Source of the DNA: Persicaria tinctoria | Lineage: Eukaryota > Streptophyta > Magnoliopsida > Caryophyllales > Polygonaceae | NCBI GenBank assembly: GCA_037127255.1 | Contig: JBANSL010000005.1 | Span: forward strand, 79,861,160-79,925,159 | Length of the DNA stretch: 64,000 nucleotides | Direction of reading: 5' to 3' | In this document: one piece after another, positions 33,301-45,239 of the stretch | Numbering within the stretch: position 1 is the first letter of the stretch | Layout of the letters: each line of letters starts with the position of its first letter | Program-made: the position numbers and the translations under genes | The notes under the pieces: generated by a model | What the model saw: the letters and a program-made list of their open reading frames with translations, nothing else | What the model was told of the DNA's origin: nothing | Database searches by the model: none

Positions 33301-34323
33301 TATCGACTCCAACTCGCTGCACACCTCCGATTCCATGCCAAGTTCAGATAATGCCTTGTTACCCGAAAGGGCAGGTGCTTTCTAATTCCCTCGAGCCGGT
33401 TCCATAGATTCCTTTTCCTCTTAAATATATTTCCGAATACTTCTCTATTCCATGTAGACAAATCCTTTGATAACTCTGACAATGCTTTGCAGGCTTCCAA
33501 GTCTGGTCTCCAACTCTCGGACACAAATTCCGTGAACTGCTCATGTAACAACCAACTCTCCTGGAATCGAAAGTGAGAGTTGCGGCCCTGAGATTCCCTA
33601 CCCTCCTGCTCAAGCTTGATTAGGATGGGGAGATGGTCCGAATGTGGTGCCGAGATGTGTCGAACGCCAGCCTCGGGGAACCGAGACCTCCAATCGACAG
33701 TGCATAATCCCCTATCCAGTCTTGCCATCATGCGGTTGTGTGTGGTTTTTCCCCTCCACCAAGAGTAGGGGACGCCAGTATAGCCCAAGTCGATGAGCTG
33801 CAATGCCTCCACCTCACGTTGGAAGGCTTGCGAAGCCCTGTTGGAGCTTATAGAAGATCGTGAACGTTCTTGCTCGCTCAGAGTGGCGTTGAAGTGCCCC
33901 GCTAGAAGCCAAGGCAAAGAATTTCTCAGGGCAAACTCCTCAAGCAATCTCCAGAGGTTGTCTCTGTTGGCTGGGTTCGGAGAAGCATAGATTGCCGAAA
34001 GAATCCATGGCTCTGCGCCCACCCGACTAACTTCGACCGTAATGTGCTGAGGGTGTGATACAAGTTCGGTTACCGCCACTTCTGATGATCTCCAGAGCAG
34101 CCAGATACCACCAGAGAAACCCTCAGCCTCTACTCGCAGCCTGCTATATATCGTACCCAATTCTGTTGCAAACCTGATCTGCCTGCTCCCCACTGATTCT
34201 TGGTTCGACCAGAGCAAGTACACTAGGACGATGTTGTCTGATGATCTCCCTCAAAGCATTCAGAAAATCCGTACTGCCTGCTCCACATACATTCCAAACC
34301 AATACACTGATTTCTTTCAACAT
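30338..34323 (-). pseudogene. LINE ORF2: endonuclease, reverse transcriptase, RNase H
   Basis: ORF2 would begin at ATG 34321-34323 (MLKEISVLVWNVCGAGS), 76 bp after the ORF1 stop. The APE-type endonuclease follows, with VEPRISG, SDHLPILI and the box LLAGHFNATLS, where family members have GDFN; the catalytic Asp is replaced by His. The reverse transcriptase shows HKAPGPDGYPAAFY, KINLEKAYDRIRW, GIRQGDPLSPYFF and the intact FFADDLVLFA. Next come a zf-RVT segment (near 31390-31100) and a C-terminal RNase H (WIKMNTDGVSKGNPG; LIIETDSATACKLL) with an internal deletion after KGNPG. Breaks: frameshifts near 34150, 33340 and 31340-31390, and a TAG at 32683-32685. The copy cannot make an active ORF2 protein. 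Confidence 0.9.
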
Positions 34324-34399
34324 GGATATACTATGATTGAAGAAAAAAATTCTATGATGATCAAACCATGGTCGAATGTTGTCAAAACGAGAAAGGGCA

Positions 34400-36098
34400 T
34401 CAGACATGATTTGGGGCATTGTTACACAACATATGATCGGCCGTGTCGCTGCTTCCACTGGGAGGAAGTCTATCAACATGCGGTTTGCGATCCTCGGGAG
34501 GGCTGCTAGCACTAGCCCCGTCCGGTGGTTCGAGATTAGGAAACTTCTCCGGGTGCGTACTCGGATTAACTCTACTCCCTAATTCATTGTGCCTATGGGT
34601 TGTGGTGTTTGGTGGGTGACGGCTAGGGGCAGTTAGTGTCACAGGGGTGGATGTGGGTTGCTTAGACGAGTTTGGGGCAGCGAGGGTCGACTTGGTGGGC
34701 GTTTCTATGGTTATTGGATGAGCACCAGGGGGCGAAGACGGGGTATGCTTCTTGCTTTCATTGACGGTCCTCTTGTGGGCAGGTGTGTTCTTCTTGGTGG
34801 GCACGTTACCTTTCTGCGGAGTTGGTTTTTTACCTTGGGCTTTCTCGGTATTTTTCACTGATTTACCTCCCTGTTGTGTGCTAATCTTATCTTTTCTTTT
34901 TGCGGAATTATCGTGCATATCTTCCTCCATATTGTGATTATCTTCATGAAGATACTCTAGAGCCGCAAATCGGGATGATTGTGCAATCCCAGGATTCACG
35001 GGACTTTCCTTACTCGCTTGATCTTCAATTTCCGTTTGGACGGTTCCCTGTTTCTCCGACGAGTTCTCTTGGGTTTTCCGGGCAGATTCATCCCTGATTT
35101 GGAGGCCAATCTCAGGATTCTTTTGACTCCCTCTACGCCTTCCCTGTCTGGCCACATGCATCCAGTCACCATGGCGGCTCTGCTCAAGGTTCTGGTGATT
35201 ACCAGGGTGCCTTTGCTCAATAGGTGCATCTTCTGAGACAGTCTCCGTAGCAGACTTCACAACTTCGGGTGCACAATCATCTGTCTTATGGCCGATTTTC
35301 CCACACTTGAAACATATCATCCGAATTCCTTCGTATTGGACAGGCCAGGTCTTGCCATCCAATCTGAACTTGGATAAGAGGGGCTTAGAGATATCTATTT
35401 CGACGCTCAATCTTGCATATTGCCCTCTATCAGCTGCACTCGTAGTGTTATCTATTCTCAGGACCTTTCCGATTTTCTGACCAATTCGCTGCAGAACCCG
35501 CCGATCGAAGTATTCGATGTGTAAACAGGGAATGCGTACCCAGACTGTAAGTTTCGAGATCTGTTCAACATTCGCATCAAACCTCGGCGTCCACTTCCTA
35601 ATGGTCAAGTAGTTGTCTCCTAGCATCCATGGACCATCCATTTGCACATGATTGTAGTCTGATTTGTTCGCAAACCTGACGATGAAGTAATCGTTTCCCA
35701 GGTCGATTAGTTTGAACGAGGCTGTTAGCGCCCACTTCTGCGACAGCCTCCTGTGTAGTTGCATGTAGCCCGGGCCCTTATCGAAAAGTTTGATGATGAG
35801 GGTGTCTCTCCATGGTTTCCATATTTCCCTTTTCTCATCTGCGTTCAGTGTGATGGTAGCCTGGAAGGTTGGTTCGAGCACTGGATCTTGAAGCTGCTGC
35901 CTGCCTGCCTCCCCCTTGCACCAGTTTCTCTAGGTAGCTTGATTCTGCCCCCATTTTTATTCCTCTAGTCTCGGTGAGGGATGGAAAGATATGCAGGATG
36001 GAGAGTTCCGCACTGGGGATCCCCCCAGCCTCCGATTCGCCTCCGAATGGGGCTTCTATAGCAAGCGTTGGCGGCTCATCCTGCTGATTAGCATTCAC
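34400..36098 (-). pseudogene. LINE ORF1: DUF4283 and zinc-knuckle RNA-binding protein
   Basis: This is the nucleic-acid-binding ORF1 protein of plant L1 elements. The long open frame 34400-35881 contains a DUF4283 domain (LIIKLFDKGPGYMQLHRRL, GPWMLGDNYLTIRKW, WVRIPCLHIEYF) and a CCHC knuckle, CFKCGKIGHKTDDC, at about 35280-35320. A long charged, Pro/Thr-rich tail follows. The N-terminal part is in another frame (36098 downward, NANQQDEPPTLAIEAPFGG). The shift falls near 35900, inside a short GCCT repeat, and looks like a slippage indel. An in-frame extension upstream of 36098 means the start is not certain. Confidence 0.85.
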
Positions 36099-36180
36099 AG
36101 TTGCAGACCCTTCTGCAGTGGGATCAGGAGGTTTCTCTATTCCATGCTGATCATCTACAACTACAATTGTGCAGCGGATT

Positions 36181-36647
36181 GATGCTATATAGGCATGTAA
36201 AAATAAAATAAATTAAAGTAGAAAATAAAAAAACACCTCTTTCTGTATATATATGTTTGAATTCCTTATTTTCGATATTACATGTACTTTATAAACTATA
36301 AGAAAATTAAACAATAACAAACTTACAACTTATAATCCACAAATACAATAACATACCAGTAACTGATTGAAACATTAAAAAAAAAAAGCCATAAACAATA
36401 TGATGAATCCGTATATGTCCATTAATTAACGAATTATAGCTTCGATTGTGCTACTTATATATATTTGATTGGTATCTCTATCTTGTAATATCAAACAAGC
36501 CTCCTTGATACTGATGTACGTGTTTATCTGCAATCAATCACACAAAATAAAATTAATCCTTAAATATATAGCAAGTCTAATGCAATTGCAAGAAAAAAAT
36601 ATGTCCAATTCAAGAACAAGTAACTTACAAGTACAATATGTTTTAGA
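36181..36647. other. 3' flank of the MYB gene
   Basis: AT-rich sequence between the LINE 5' end and the MYB stop codon. No coding sequence is seen; the gene's 3' UTR should lie here. Confidence 0.6.
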
Positions 36648-37784
36648 TCAATTTAGAAGATCTTTCCAGAAGAAATCGCTCGTGCCATCATCAATGAGCC
36701 TGTCCCAGCCATCAAGGAATTCATAATCAGGAAGAGACTCCATGGATCCATTGGTGGAGTTGGTGTTGCTTGTCAAGTTCCCATTCACACTACTCACACC
36801 TTGATCGGTTGAAGAAGCCGAAACCAAGCCTGGAAGCTTGTCCTGTGCAGGAGCTCCATGCCCACCACTCCTCACATGCTCATAATTCTTCGTCTCCATC
36901 ATCTCTTGAGAGCAATTTCCTGACCCTACCCACGAGTCGAAAACACCACCTGGCTCGGTTTCTGATCTCGTAGGCATGCTTGCACTCAGGGAACTACTCA
37001 GAACACCCACATCAAGGACCCCGGATATGTTCATTGGAGTGTTGTAATTGTTGATGAGTTGGGTATTTGATGGCAATAGCCCTAGGAGGGCGGCTGAGGA
37101 GCCGTCCTTGCTAGGGTTTGGGCTTGTGTGTAGGATCTGGATTATGTTGTTCAACACTTGAAGCTTGGCTAGCTCGGCAGCATTTGATTGTAGGCTAAGT
37201 GCATTGATATGATCATATGGGTAGCTATTCATGATAGTTTTAGTTGAGTTCATTGGCAAGGAGAGAAGTTGAGAGATATTTGTAAAGAGGCTAAGGTCAG
37301 TCCTTGGCCTATGAGTCACCGGGTCGATACCCATTTGGAGAAGCTTCTTTCGGAGATGGGTGTTCCAGTAGTTCTTGATTTCATTATCCGTTCTCCCTGG
37401 AAGGTGAGCTGCAATTCTCGACCACCTACAAACACAAAAGAAGAACAATTAGTTCGCAAATAAGTTCAAATGAAACGGAAAATATAAAATGTGCACGAAT
37501 GAATCTAAATATCACGCGTACTTGTTGCCAAGAACAGAATGAAGCTTGATGATAATTTTCTCTTCTTCCTCGCTAAATCGGCCCCTCTTGATGTCAGGCC
37601 GCAAATAATTAGTCCACCGTAGCCTGCAACTCTTACCACATCGATTCAAGCCCGCGTTCTTAGGGAGAGACCTCCAACTTCCATGGCCATGTTTTTGGAT
37701 GTAAGAGGTGAGCTTCTCATCTTCCTCTTGTGTCCAAGGACCCTTCTTCAATCCATTATCATCACAACATGGCAACCTACCCAT
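36648..37784 (-). CDS. R2R3-MYB transcription factor, MYB9/MYB107/MYB39-like
   Basis: Two minus-strand exons, 37522-37784 and 36648-37425, with a 96-bp GT-AG intron (36648 ends a TGA) encode 346 residues. R2 (about 14-62) has the three regularly spaced Trp in [20 protein letters not shown] and [10 protein letters not shown]3 (about 65-115) has [22 protein letters not shown] and [15 protein letters not shown], with Phe for the first Trp as is usual. [13 protein letters not shown] follows directly and is shared by plant MYB subgroups linked to suberin and cuticle control; the acidic end [12 protein letters not shown] also fits. Only one intron, within R3, is present; many relatives have a second one in R2. 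It should act in the nucleus as a DNA-binding regulator. The suberin role is inferred from subgroup similarity only. Confidence 0.92.
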
Positions 37785-38752
37785 CTTTGGTACTTTTTCT
37801 TAATCCCTTCAATCTAGTACAAATTAAAGGAATTAGAAAGCCAATTGGAATAAGGAGCTTCAATTCAAGAGGGTATTGGTAGATAAACTAGAAAATGCAA
37901 AAGATATGAGGTGGGTGAGGATTGGATCATGTTGAGGGATTTCTTTGCATTTTATAGGTGCATGGGAGATAGGTTAAATTCAAATGATAATGTCACGTTG
38001 AACATTTAAAAAGTTTAGATTAAATAATATTTTAATTTGTGGGGGTGGCTTCAATCAAGGGCTTGTTTTACTCAAAGGCTTTTGTTATTTAGAGGGGGGA
38101 ATTAGTTGTGTGACCTATAGGGTGACACTAAAATCAGGGGTTAGGTATTGGAAGTGTCATCAATTTGGAATGGGGATTAAACCTGTAAATTGTAATGCAT
38201 AGACTTCAGCCATGTGTAGGGGTAGCTAGGATTACAACTAAATTAATTACATTATTATGATTATGTGGTCTGGGTTTTGTTTTTGTGTTCTTGTTTTGTC
38301 TTAGGTGCCATTCTTGAAATGAAATTTTCAGTGGTAATGCATGACATTATTTAAAGAAAAGAAAAGAGGATTATATTATATATAAATTACAGGGGATTGA
38401 TGTTAATTAGTTAGGGAGAGATCTTACATTACATGCTGTGTGGAGCGACGAGTGGGTGTTTACTTACTAGGGTAACGTCGATCAGTCGGTATATAGGAGT
38501 ATATTTTAATGAAGAGGTGATTAAACAAGAAGTATAAAAGAAGGAATAATACAATAACCGATTAGTTTTTTTATAAAAAAGTGGAGAAATAAGTGAAAAA
38601 GTTTTGATGGATATTAAGTTTTATGAATATGTGCACAGTCAATGCGTAATTAAAAATTAAAATGTTGCTATCAAAAAAAAAATTAAAATGTTCAGTATCC
38701 TCTAATCTAATAGACAAAATGATTAATATGACCTTTTGTTTTGAAGTTTTTA
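37785..38752. other. Upstream region of the MYB gene
   Basis: AT-rich 5' flank with no gene visible. TATAGGTG-type words near 37952 could belong to a promoter, but this cannot be decided by eye. Confidence 0.5.
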
Positions 38753-39025
38753 TGTTGAGTTATATTAAGGGAAATATGAGACGACATCGTTTTGTAAAAG
38801 TGTAACCGAATTCAGTTACATTGATATTGGGTTGAGTTGAGGCTCGGTTTGTTTCCCTTAACTGAAGCCCGTTGTATTAGGCCCACTATAAATACGGATG
38901 TAAGTACACATGAGAAATCATAATTCTCAGTTTTCCCTAGCCTCCTTTCTTCGACCTCTGCCTCGATCTCTCTCTGTTTTGAGCGTTTCTTGTTCAACAA
39001 ACCAACAATCACACATATTTCGTCA
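38753..39025 (+). mobile_element. 5' LTR of a copia remnant (273 bp)
   Basis: Begins TGTTGAG and ends TTTCGTCA, immediately followed by the primer-binding site. A TATA box (TATAAATAC) at about 38887 and a pyrimidine-rich downstream segment fit an LTR promoter. No matching 3' LTR was found in the window. Confidence 0.75.
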
Positions 39026-39037
39026 TGGTATCAGAGC
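39026..39037 (+). other. Primer-binding site TGGTATCAGAGC
   Basis: Complementary to initiator Met-tRNA and directly abutting the LTR end. Confidence 0.93.
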
Positions 39038-39224
39038 ATTCACTATTTTTTTCAAGGTTTCGGTTCTGGATCGAGTATATATTGTTTGATCTCTGATCAA
39101 GTCTTCCAAAGCGAAAACCAGAAATAGATGTTCTATATGGCGACTGAGATTGGAAACAAGTTGGTGATTGAAACAATTGATCCTTTGTTTCTCTAATATT
39201 TCAGCAATCATCCCGGACTCACAA

Positions 39225-40775
39225 TAGTTACAGCTACCTTCAATGGAAAAAACTTCGAAAGATGGAGGAGGTCTTCCAAAACTGCTTTAAGCGCGAAGAA
39301 CAAGTTTCATTTTGTTAGTGGAATGTTTCCGCGACCTGATGAGGAAGATCCGCGAGTTCAGATCTGGGATAGATGCAATGATATATATGGTTATCTTATG
39401 GCTTCTGAATAGCCTGGATCTAGAAATCCGAAGCAGTGTCATCTATGCCCACACTGCCAAGGAAATGCTTTATATGTGATGAAAACATTTATAGAGATTT
39501 GATTGTCAGATCCTTAAACTAACAATGCTCAGGAGCTGGATTTGAGTCGTGCCTCATTTGAGTATTTTCATAGCAAGGGATAGTTCATCATACCTCTTGT
39601 GTGGCCACACCTCAACAAAATAGTGTTGTGGAGAGGAAACACAAAGTACATTTTAGAGGTAGCGAGAGCTTTGCTCTTGCAATCAAAATTACCCCTTAAG
39701 TTCTGGGGAGAAATTGTTCTTACAGTTGTGCACATCATGAATAGATGACCTAGTAAAGTGTTGATCGAAAGGTAAGAGTCCCTTTGAGGTCTTGTGTAAC
39801 AGAAAGCCAAGGTATGAAGAGTTTCGAAGCTTTAGTTGCTTGTGCAATTGTTCGACTCTCAAGCAAGGTATAGATAAGTTCATGCCTCATGCCAATCCAT
39901 CCGATTGGGACAAAAGGATACAAGGTGTTGAACCTTGACTCACGAAGGGTGTAGATCTTTCCCGTGTGATGCAATTTTTTAAGAATCTCACTTCTCATAC
40001 AAGGATGTTTTGAGTTCTAAAAAATTGTTTTCTTCGAATCTAGTTTTTAGGGGTGATGATGAGAGTCCCATTGAGATCCAGTTGCCTTCTTCTCATGAAT
40101 CTTCTATTTCAGAGTCCTCACCTTCTCCTGTTCCTCCAGCTGTTGAGCTTCGTAGATTAACTCGAGTTGTTCTTCCTCCTATGCACTTGTAGGATTACGT
40201 TTGTAATCATGTTGAAGGTCATAGAAGCTTGTGTTGCCATACCATAACAACAACTCTGTAGTTAGGCACTACTCATTTGTCTTCTATCAAGCCGTATGTT
40301 GAGCCCTAAAACTATCATGATGCTTGTAAGTTTGAGGTTTAGGATGCAGCTATGCGAGATGAGTTTCAAGCTCCTCTACCAAGGAGTGTTCGTCCCATCG
40401 GTTGTCGATGGGTGTATATAAGGTCAAACATAAGGCTGATGGCTCTATATAGAACGCTATAAAGATCGCTTAGTTGTTCGTGGCTTCACCGAGAGAGGGG
40501 GCATAGATTACACATAGATTTCTCACCTGTGGTATGGGAAGATGACAACAATAAGGGCTTTTATTGCAGTTGAAGCTAAGAACATGTAGGATTTGTTGCA
40601 GTTGGATGTCAATAATGCATTTTTGCTCGGAGATTTACATGAAACAATGTTCATGAGCATTCCTCCGGGTCTTGTGGCACCTCCAGGTCATGTTTATTCA
40701 CTTAAGAAGTCACTATATGGGCTCAAACAGGCGTCACACCAATGGCATGCAAAACTCTCTCATGCTTTGCAATAA
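39225..40775 (+). pseudogene. Heavily decayed copia gag-pol
   Basis: Fragments in changing frames appear in the proper copia order. Gag: FNGKNFERWRRSSKTALSAK and IWDRCNDIYGYLMAS at about 39240-39410. Integrase: [10 protein letters not shown] and [17 protein letters not shown] at about 39610-39720. A Ser/Pro-rich linker lies at 40010-40190. Reverse transcriptase: [17 protein letters not shown] and [19 protein letters not shown] at 40590-40770. Protease and most of integrase and RT are deleted or unrecognisable, with many stops. Translation similarity ends at 40775. Confidence 0.85.
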
Positions 40776-41055
40776 AAAGGGTGAATTCTTTACCAAAATC
40801 ATCCTTGTCCCCATATTGTAAATCATTTCTATTCTCATTCTTATCCTCGTTTCATTTTTCCTATTTACATTCTCTATTGATTTAATTTCTTCATCGGATT
40901 CCTTGTTTAAAACTTAAGGATGATTTTTCATTTTCAGAAAACTATATGATATTACTACATAATTAATAAACTTATGAAGGTTCAATATATACGAGGATTT
41001 AATACTTCTATTGGAGATCAAATTTTTTGTCTTAGTGTATTCAATCGGTTTCAAC

Positions 41056-42902
41056 TAGACCTGTCAAATCATGACCTGACCCAAAAATCTGATCCATACG
41101 TCCAGTAATTTTTCGGGTTTAAACTCAGTGTTTTTTTACACGGGACCTGAAATCGATCCAAATCCTAATGACTCGGGAATTTTAGGGTCGAGACCCGATG
41201 ACCCATTTGGTCAAAATCGACCCAATGAGTCAGCACCATGTAGATGTCACACAAGCATAACCACATATAGAGTCATACATAGTCGTCATGAAATTGTGTT
41301 TGTTAAGGTCACTCATTGATCGATGAAGCCATGAAATATATTAAACCCTACTAGTGGGTAGGGCTCGGATCAGTCAATGTACTTTCGAACATGATCAATG
41401 GTCTTACCTGAGATACAAAACCCTAATTAACAGACTTATATATTGTTTCCTGTGTCATTGAATCTTGTTTATCAATGAGTAAATCTATTCCTCTTCCTAT
41501 CTTTAGGTTCACCAAGGCTCATTAAGAGAAAAAGAACTAAAACCCAAAACTTCAATTGCTAAAATAGTTTCCGATATCATTTACTTGTCGCTTTTAATCA
41601 GTTTGGCCTAAAGCAGATGCATTAACCTCGGTACAGTTATGCTAGTGATAGTTGATTCGAAGGCGGATAGTATTAGTCCTCTTCAGGGAATCTCGTTCTC
41701 AATCTCTCAAAAAGCCCCTTCTTTGTAGTTGAGTCGGGCTTTTATAGCTAAACTTCCTTTCAGTGGGATACACGTCAATACAATGTTTCGAACATTTGTC
41801 GCTCGCATCATGCCACGTGGTAATGTTGGCCTGACACATGGAGTGTGGGCATTTAAGCCACCGGCCTATGCGTGAATCAACCCTATAGCCATATTCGTTT
41901 GCGGATTAAAAGGGTTAAAAGGGGGCGCATTCTATGCCCTTATTTAGGTCGATCCGCGGGTGAAGTCTTCTTTTATTTATAAGTATAAGGTGTTTCGTCA
42001 CTCATAAGTTAAATAACGTATATATTTTATAATTATAGTATGTTTAAAACATCTATTTGCATAAGTATGATTTTTTATGCTTAAAATTAATATTTATATG
42101 ATATTATTATTTTAGTAATATTTATATACTTAATTATAATATTATTATTTAGATTAATTTGACATATTTATTACGATTTCATTTTGATAATATATATTTT
42201 ACTATTTACTGAAGTCCGTTGGGACTCGGGATCGGGGGTGTGTGCACGTGTGCGCCCTTGCGCTAATAGCCTAGCACATAAGCCGAGTGGGGTTCCATCC
42301 TAAAACCAATTGGCATTAGGTGGGGTAACCCACTAGCTTATATACTAAGGCTTCTTTGTTCATATTGTCGACGTGGGACTCTTTTGGTCTCTTCACACCT
42401 TTCATTCTCTCAACACGCTCCCGCAAGTGCAACTAGGGTCGTCTTTCGCCTCTAGTTGACACTTGGACAACGGGTCTAGCATCTCATTCTCTTTTTAGCT
42501 AGCCTAGGATCGAGAGTCGGGCCGTTTGGCTTTTCCGCTCTGATACCATACTGAAGTCCGTTGGGACTCGGGATCGGGGGTGTGTGCACGTGTGCGCCCT
42601 TGCGCTAATAGCCTAGCACATAAGTCGAGCGGGGTTCCATCCTAAAACCAATTGGCATTAGGTGGGGTAACCCACTAGCTTATATACTAATGCTTCTTTG
42701 TTCATATTGTCGACGTGGGACTCTTTTGGTCTCTTCACACCTTTCATTCTCTCAACACTATTCTTAAAAAGTCTTAAAATGTTCGAGTTTTTTTACCTCG
42801 GGACAAACCCGGTTTGGCTCAACCCGAAATGACAGGTAACCCGATTGATCCGAAATTCGATCTACCCAGAACCCGACCCGAATAACTCAATTGACAGGTC
42901 TA
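41056..42902. mobile_element. Non-autonomous hAT element with perfect TIRs and a nested TRIM
   Basis: Perfect 12-bp terminal inverted repeats (TAGACCTGTCAA at the left, TTGACAGGTCTA at the right) are flanked by a perfect 8-bp duplication GTTTCAAC at 41048-41055 and 42903-42910, the hAT hallmark. Subterminal GACCC/CCCGA words resemble those of the hAT element at 17068-18182, so the two are probably related. The interior is non-coding. A 548-bp TRIM lies at 42210-42757. Without it the element is about 1.3 kb. Confidence 0.93.
42210..42757 (-). mobile_element. TRIM (terminal-repeat retrotransposon in miniature)
   Basis: Two 206-bp direct repeats, 42210-42415 and 42552-42757, differ at only about three positions that I can see. 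They surround a 136-bp internal region. On the minus strand each repeat begins TGTTGAG and ends CTTCA. The internal region starts with GTA followed by TGGTATCAGAGC, the initiator Met-tRNA primer site, and ends with the purine-rich TTGCGGGAGCG before the second repeat. No coding capacity. A perfect 5-bp target duplication is not present at the borders; a CTATT occurs at the right edge and three bases inside the left flank. Confidence 0.92.
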
Positions 42903-42910
42903 GTTTCAAC

Positions 42911-45239
42911 TGCTTTATATCCAAAATCGATTATTAATGTACAATGCTCCATATATTTAGGAGGTAAACACTAGTAATGGGTTTATTATAGTTAATTAAT
43001 CGATCACCTAATCAGAGTGTGTCTTTAATTCCAGAAAATAGATTTGCAAAAGCCACTGTCATCATCAAGCAAGTCATCATCCTTGTCACCTTCTTAAACA
43101 TATATAGTACTATGAATATATATAGTTAACTAATTGAACCCTCTATTTATTTATGCTCACACGATGGGTGGAGTATATGCATGGTAGACTTGAATATTAA
43201 ATAATTAATTGATTAATATTGTTGGTTAATTAACAGATTGATCTTGCTTTGTTGAAAAGAAACCCCAAATCCACAAGTCTTCAACTACTACTCTGTGTAT
43301 GGTTTATCTTCTCCACCAAAAACTATTTCTCTTCTTTTCTTTTTTCTTTTTCTTGAATCCAAGTCAACAAAGTATACCATTTGAAGCCAATTAAGACTTC
43401 TCTTCAGTCTTCCATATACTCTACAGACTATACTCTCTCTCTGGGAGGATTTTTAACCACTGATTTTAAAATCAGTGGTTGAGATCATCTCAAATTTATG
43501 GTAGAATTTTTTCCAAACTGCTCACGTGGGCAGAATACTACACACATATATGGTATATATGCACCTTTTTTTAAGGAAAGTGATTCTTCATAATAGATAA
43601 ATATGGTAGCTAGTTTGAGAGATTGATGAAATCACTATCTGAAAACTCTAAAAAGTACAATGCAAAGAAAAGCCAATCAAAGAAAGGGAGTAATATCAAA
43701 ATGGAAATACATAACAAAAATGAGATATGATATGTAAGAGAAACCTTGATTTTGGTAATTAAATTATAGATCAACTATATCTGGGAATTGAACTTGAGAC
43801 CATCGGGTACTACCCTGAAATCCTTCTCAGATCAACCATCCTAACATGCTTGTCTGGAAGTGAAACCGATGACAAGAGAAAGAAATAATTGTGAAAAACT
43901 CATAAATAGATGAGATATGATACATAAAAGAAAGACTCCTAGTATATATGGAAAATTAAAACAAAAAATGTTTTGCAACAACCATTCAATTTTACCGATC
44001 AATATATATGTCATATTTAACTCGCCTGATGTGTGTGTTTTTTTATATTTATAAATTGTGATTCTTCTTTTACAAAAGATTAAAGTTGATATATAAAAAT
44101 AAAGGTTTCAACATCCATTTTCATCACTTTCACTTATCTATGGGATTGTTCACATTCCCAAATCCCAACTAAACCTTAAAGTTCAACAAACTTGTTATAT
44201 ATATCTCATTGACGTTTGTACATGTTTAATTTTTTATCTTTTGTCAATGGCTAGCTTTACTATCTGGGAATTTATTTCAAAAATTAATTATATTTTTAAA
44301 ATCTTATATAATTTCTAATTTAAAATTTTAATAGTCGGTATTTTCTCAAGATAAATTGCATTAATTATTGCATTCTTAATCGATCTAGCATCCAGCCAAG
44401 TAAAAAAAATATAGGAAATTTGACAGAGAATTAGGATCATTCCTATAGTAAATTCTTAATCAATCTAGGATCTTATTTTCTTGAAACTAATACAACTTTT
44501 CAAGAAAAGAACACGTAGAAAACCTACTTTAATACTATGTTCAGATTTATATGGAACATAACTCCTGTGAAAATTTATCGATCAATTTTATAATATTATA
44601 TCAAAATTCACCTTTTAATAAAGCAAAGTAATGTGCAATAGTTTAATTACAGTTTTACCTTCTAATTACTTAAACCATTCTATATATATACACTTTACAA
44701 AATCTTTGTGTATATACAACTTCGACCACTAAATTAATTAACTATATATATTTGGCTTTAAGCAAGCTAATTAATTACATGTCGAAAGATGGAGGTAGGG
44801 AGTTGGGGAGACAAGAAATTTTAGATATGAAAAGCAGAGGTTAATTATTTGTTTATAGGGTTTCTTGTTCCAACAAGGTATTGTAATTAATGATTATAAA
44901 ATTGTAATTGTAATTAATTACGTATTTAGGTAAAAATAAGGTAAATGGGTAGCTACGTACTTTCCCTATATGGTTTCACATTTGTAAATAAGGGCATTTT
45001 TAGAAGTGTTAAGTATATCTCTATCTTTCATTTTGTAAAGAAAAGCGTTAAGAGTACGTGTGTGGTAATTAATAAAGAGAAAATTTGTGTCGAATGCACA
45101 AATTTTTGCTCTAATTGATGGAGTGTTCTACCTTTTCAAATAATTGGTGGAGTGTCCATTCATATTAACCTAATAAAACACTCTGTGTCAGCACTTCCCT
45201 AATCTCATATCTCCTCTTGCTCTCTCATCTAATCATCGA
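42911..45239. other. AT-rich intergenic region
   Basis: No gene recognised. It contains a perfect 26-bp palindrome at 43455-43480, (TC)n near 43433-43442, and a TGAGATATGATA(T/C)ATAA word repeated near 43721 and 43911. Otherwise I see nothing definable. Confidence 0.6.
43455..43480. repeat. Perfect 26-bp palindrome
   Basis: AACCACTGATTTT followed directly by its exact reverse complement, with no spacer. It could be a very short foldback remnant. Confidence 0.95.

Larger units (their letters stand above)
30198..36180 (-). mobile_element. L1-like LINE, about 6 kb, inactive
   Basis: A minus-strand non-LTR retrotransposon ending in a poly(A) tail seen as 14 T at 30198-30211. It carries ORF1 (DUF4283 plus zinc knuckle) and ORF2 (endonuclease, reverse transcriptase, zf-RVT, RNase H), annotated below. 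The ORF1 frame stays open upstream of its apparent start to about 36180, so the 5' end is probably truncated there. I found no convincing target duplication; TATATAAG on the left and CTATATAGG on the right are only weakly alike. It lies about 470 bp beyond the stop codon of the MYB gene, in the same orientation. Confidence 0.88.

Noticed and set aside
39568..39998. Minus-strand frames of 64-82 codons
   Set aside because: They are antisense shadows of the decayed plus-strand copia integrase.
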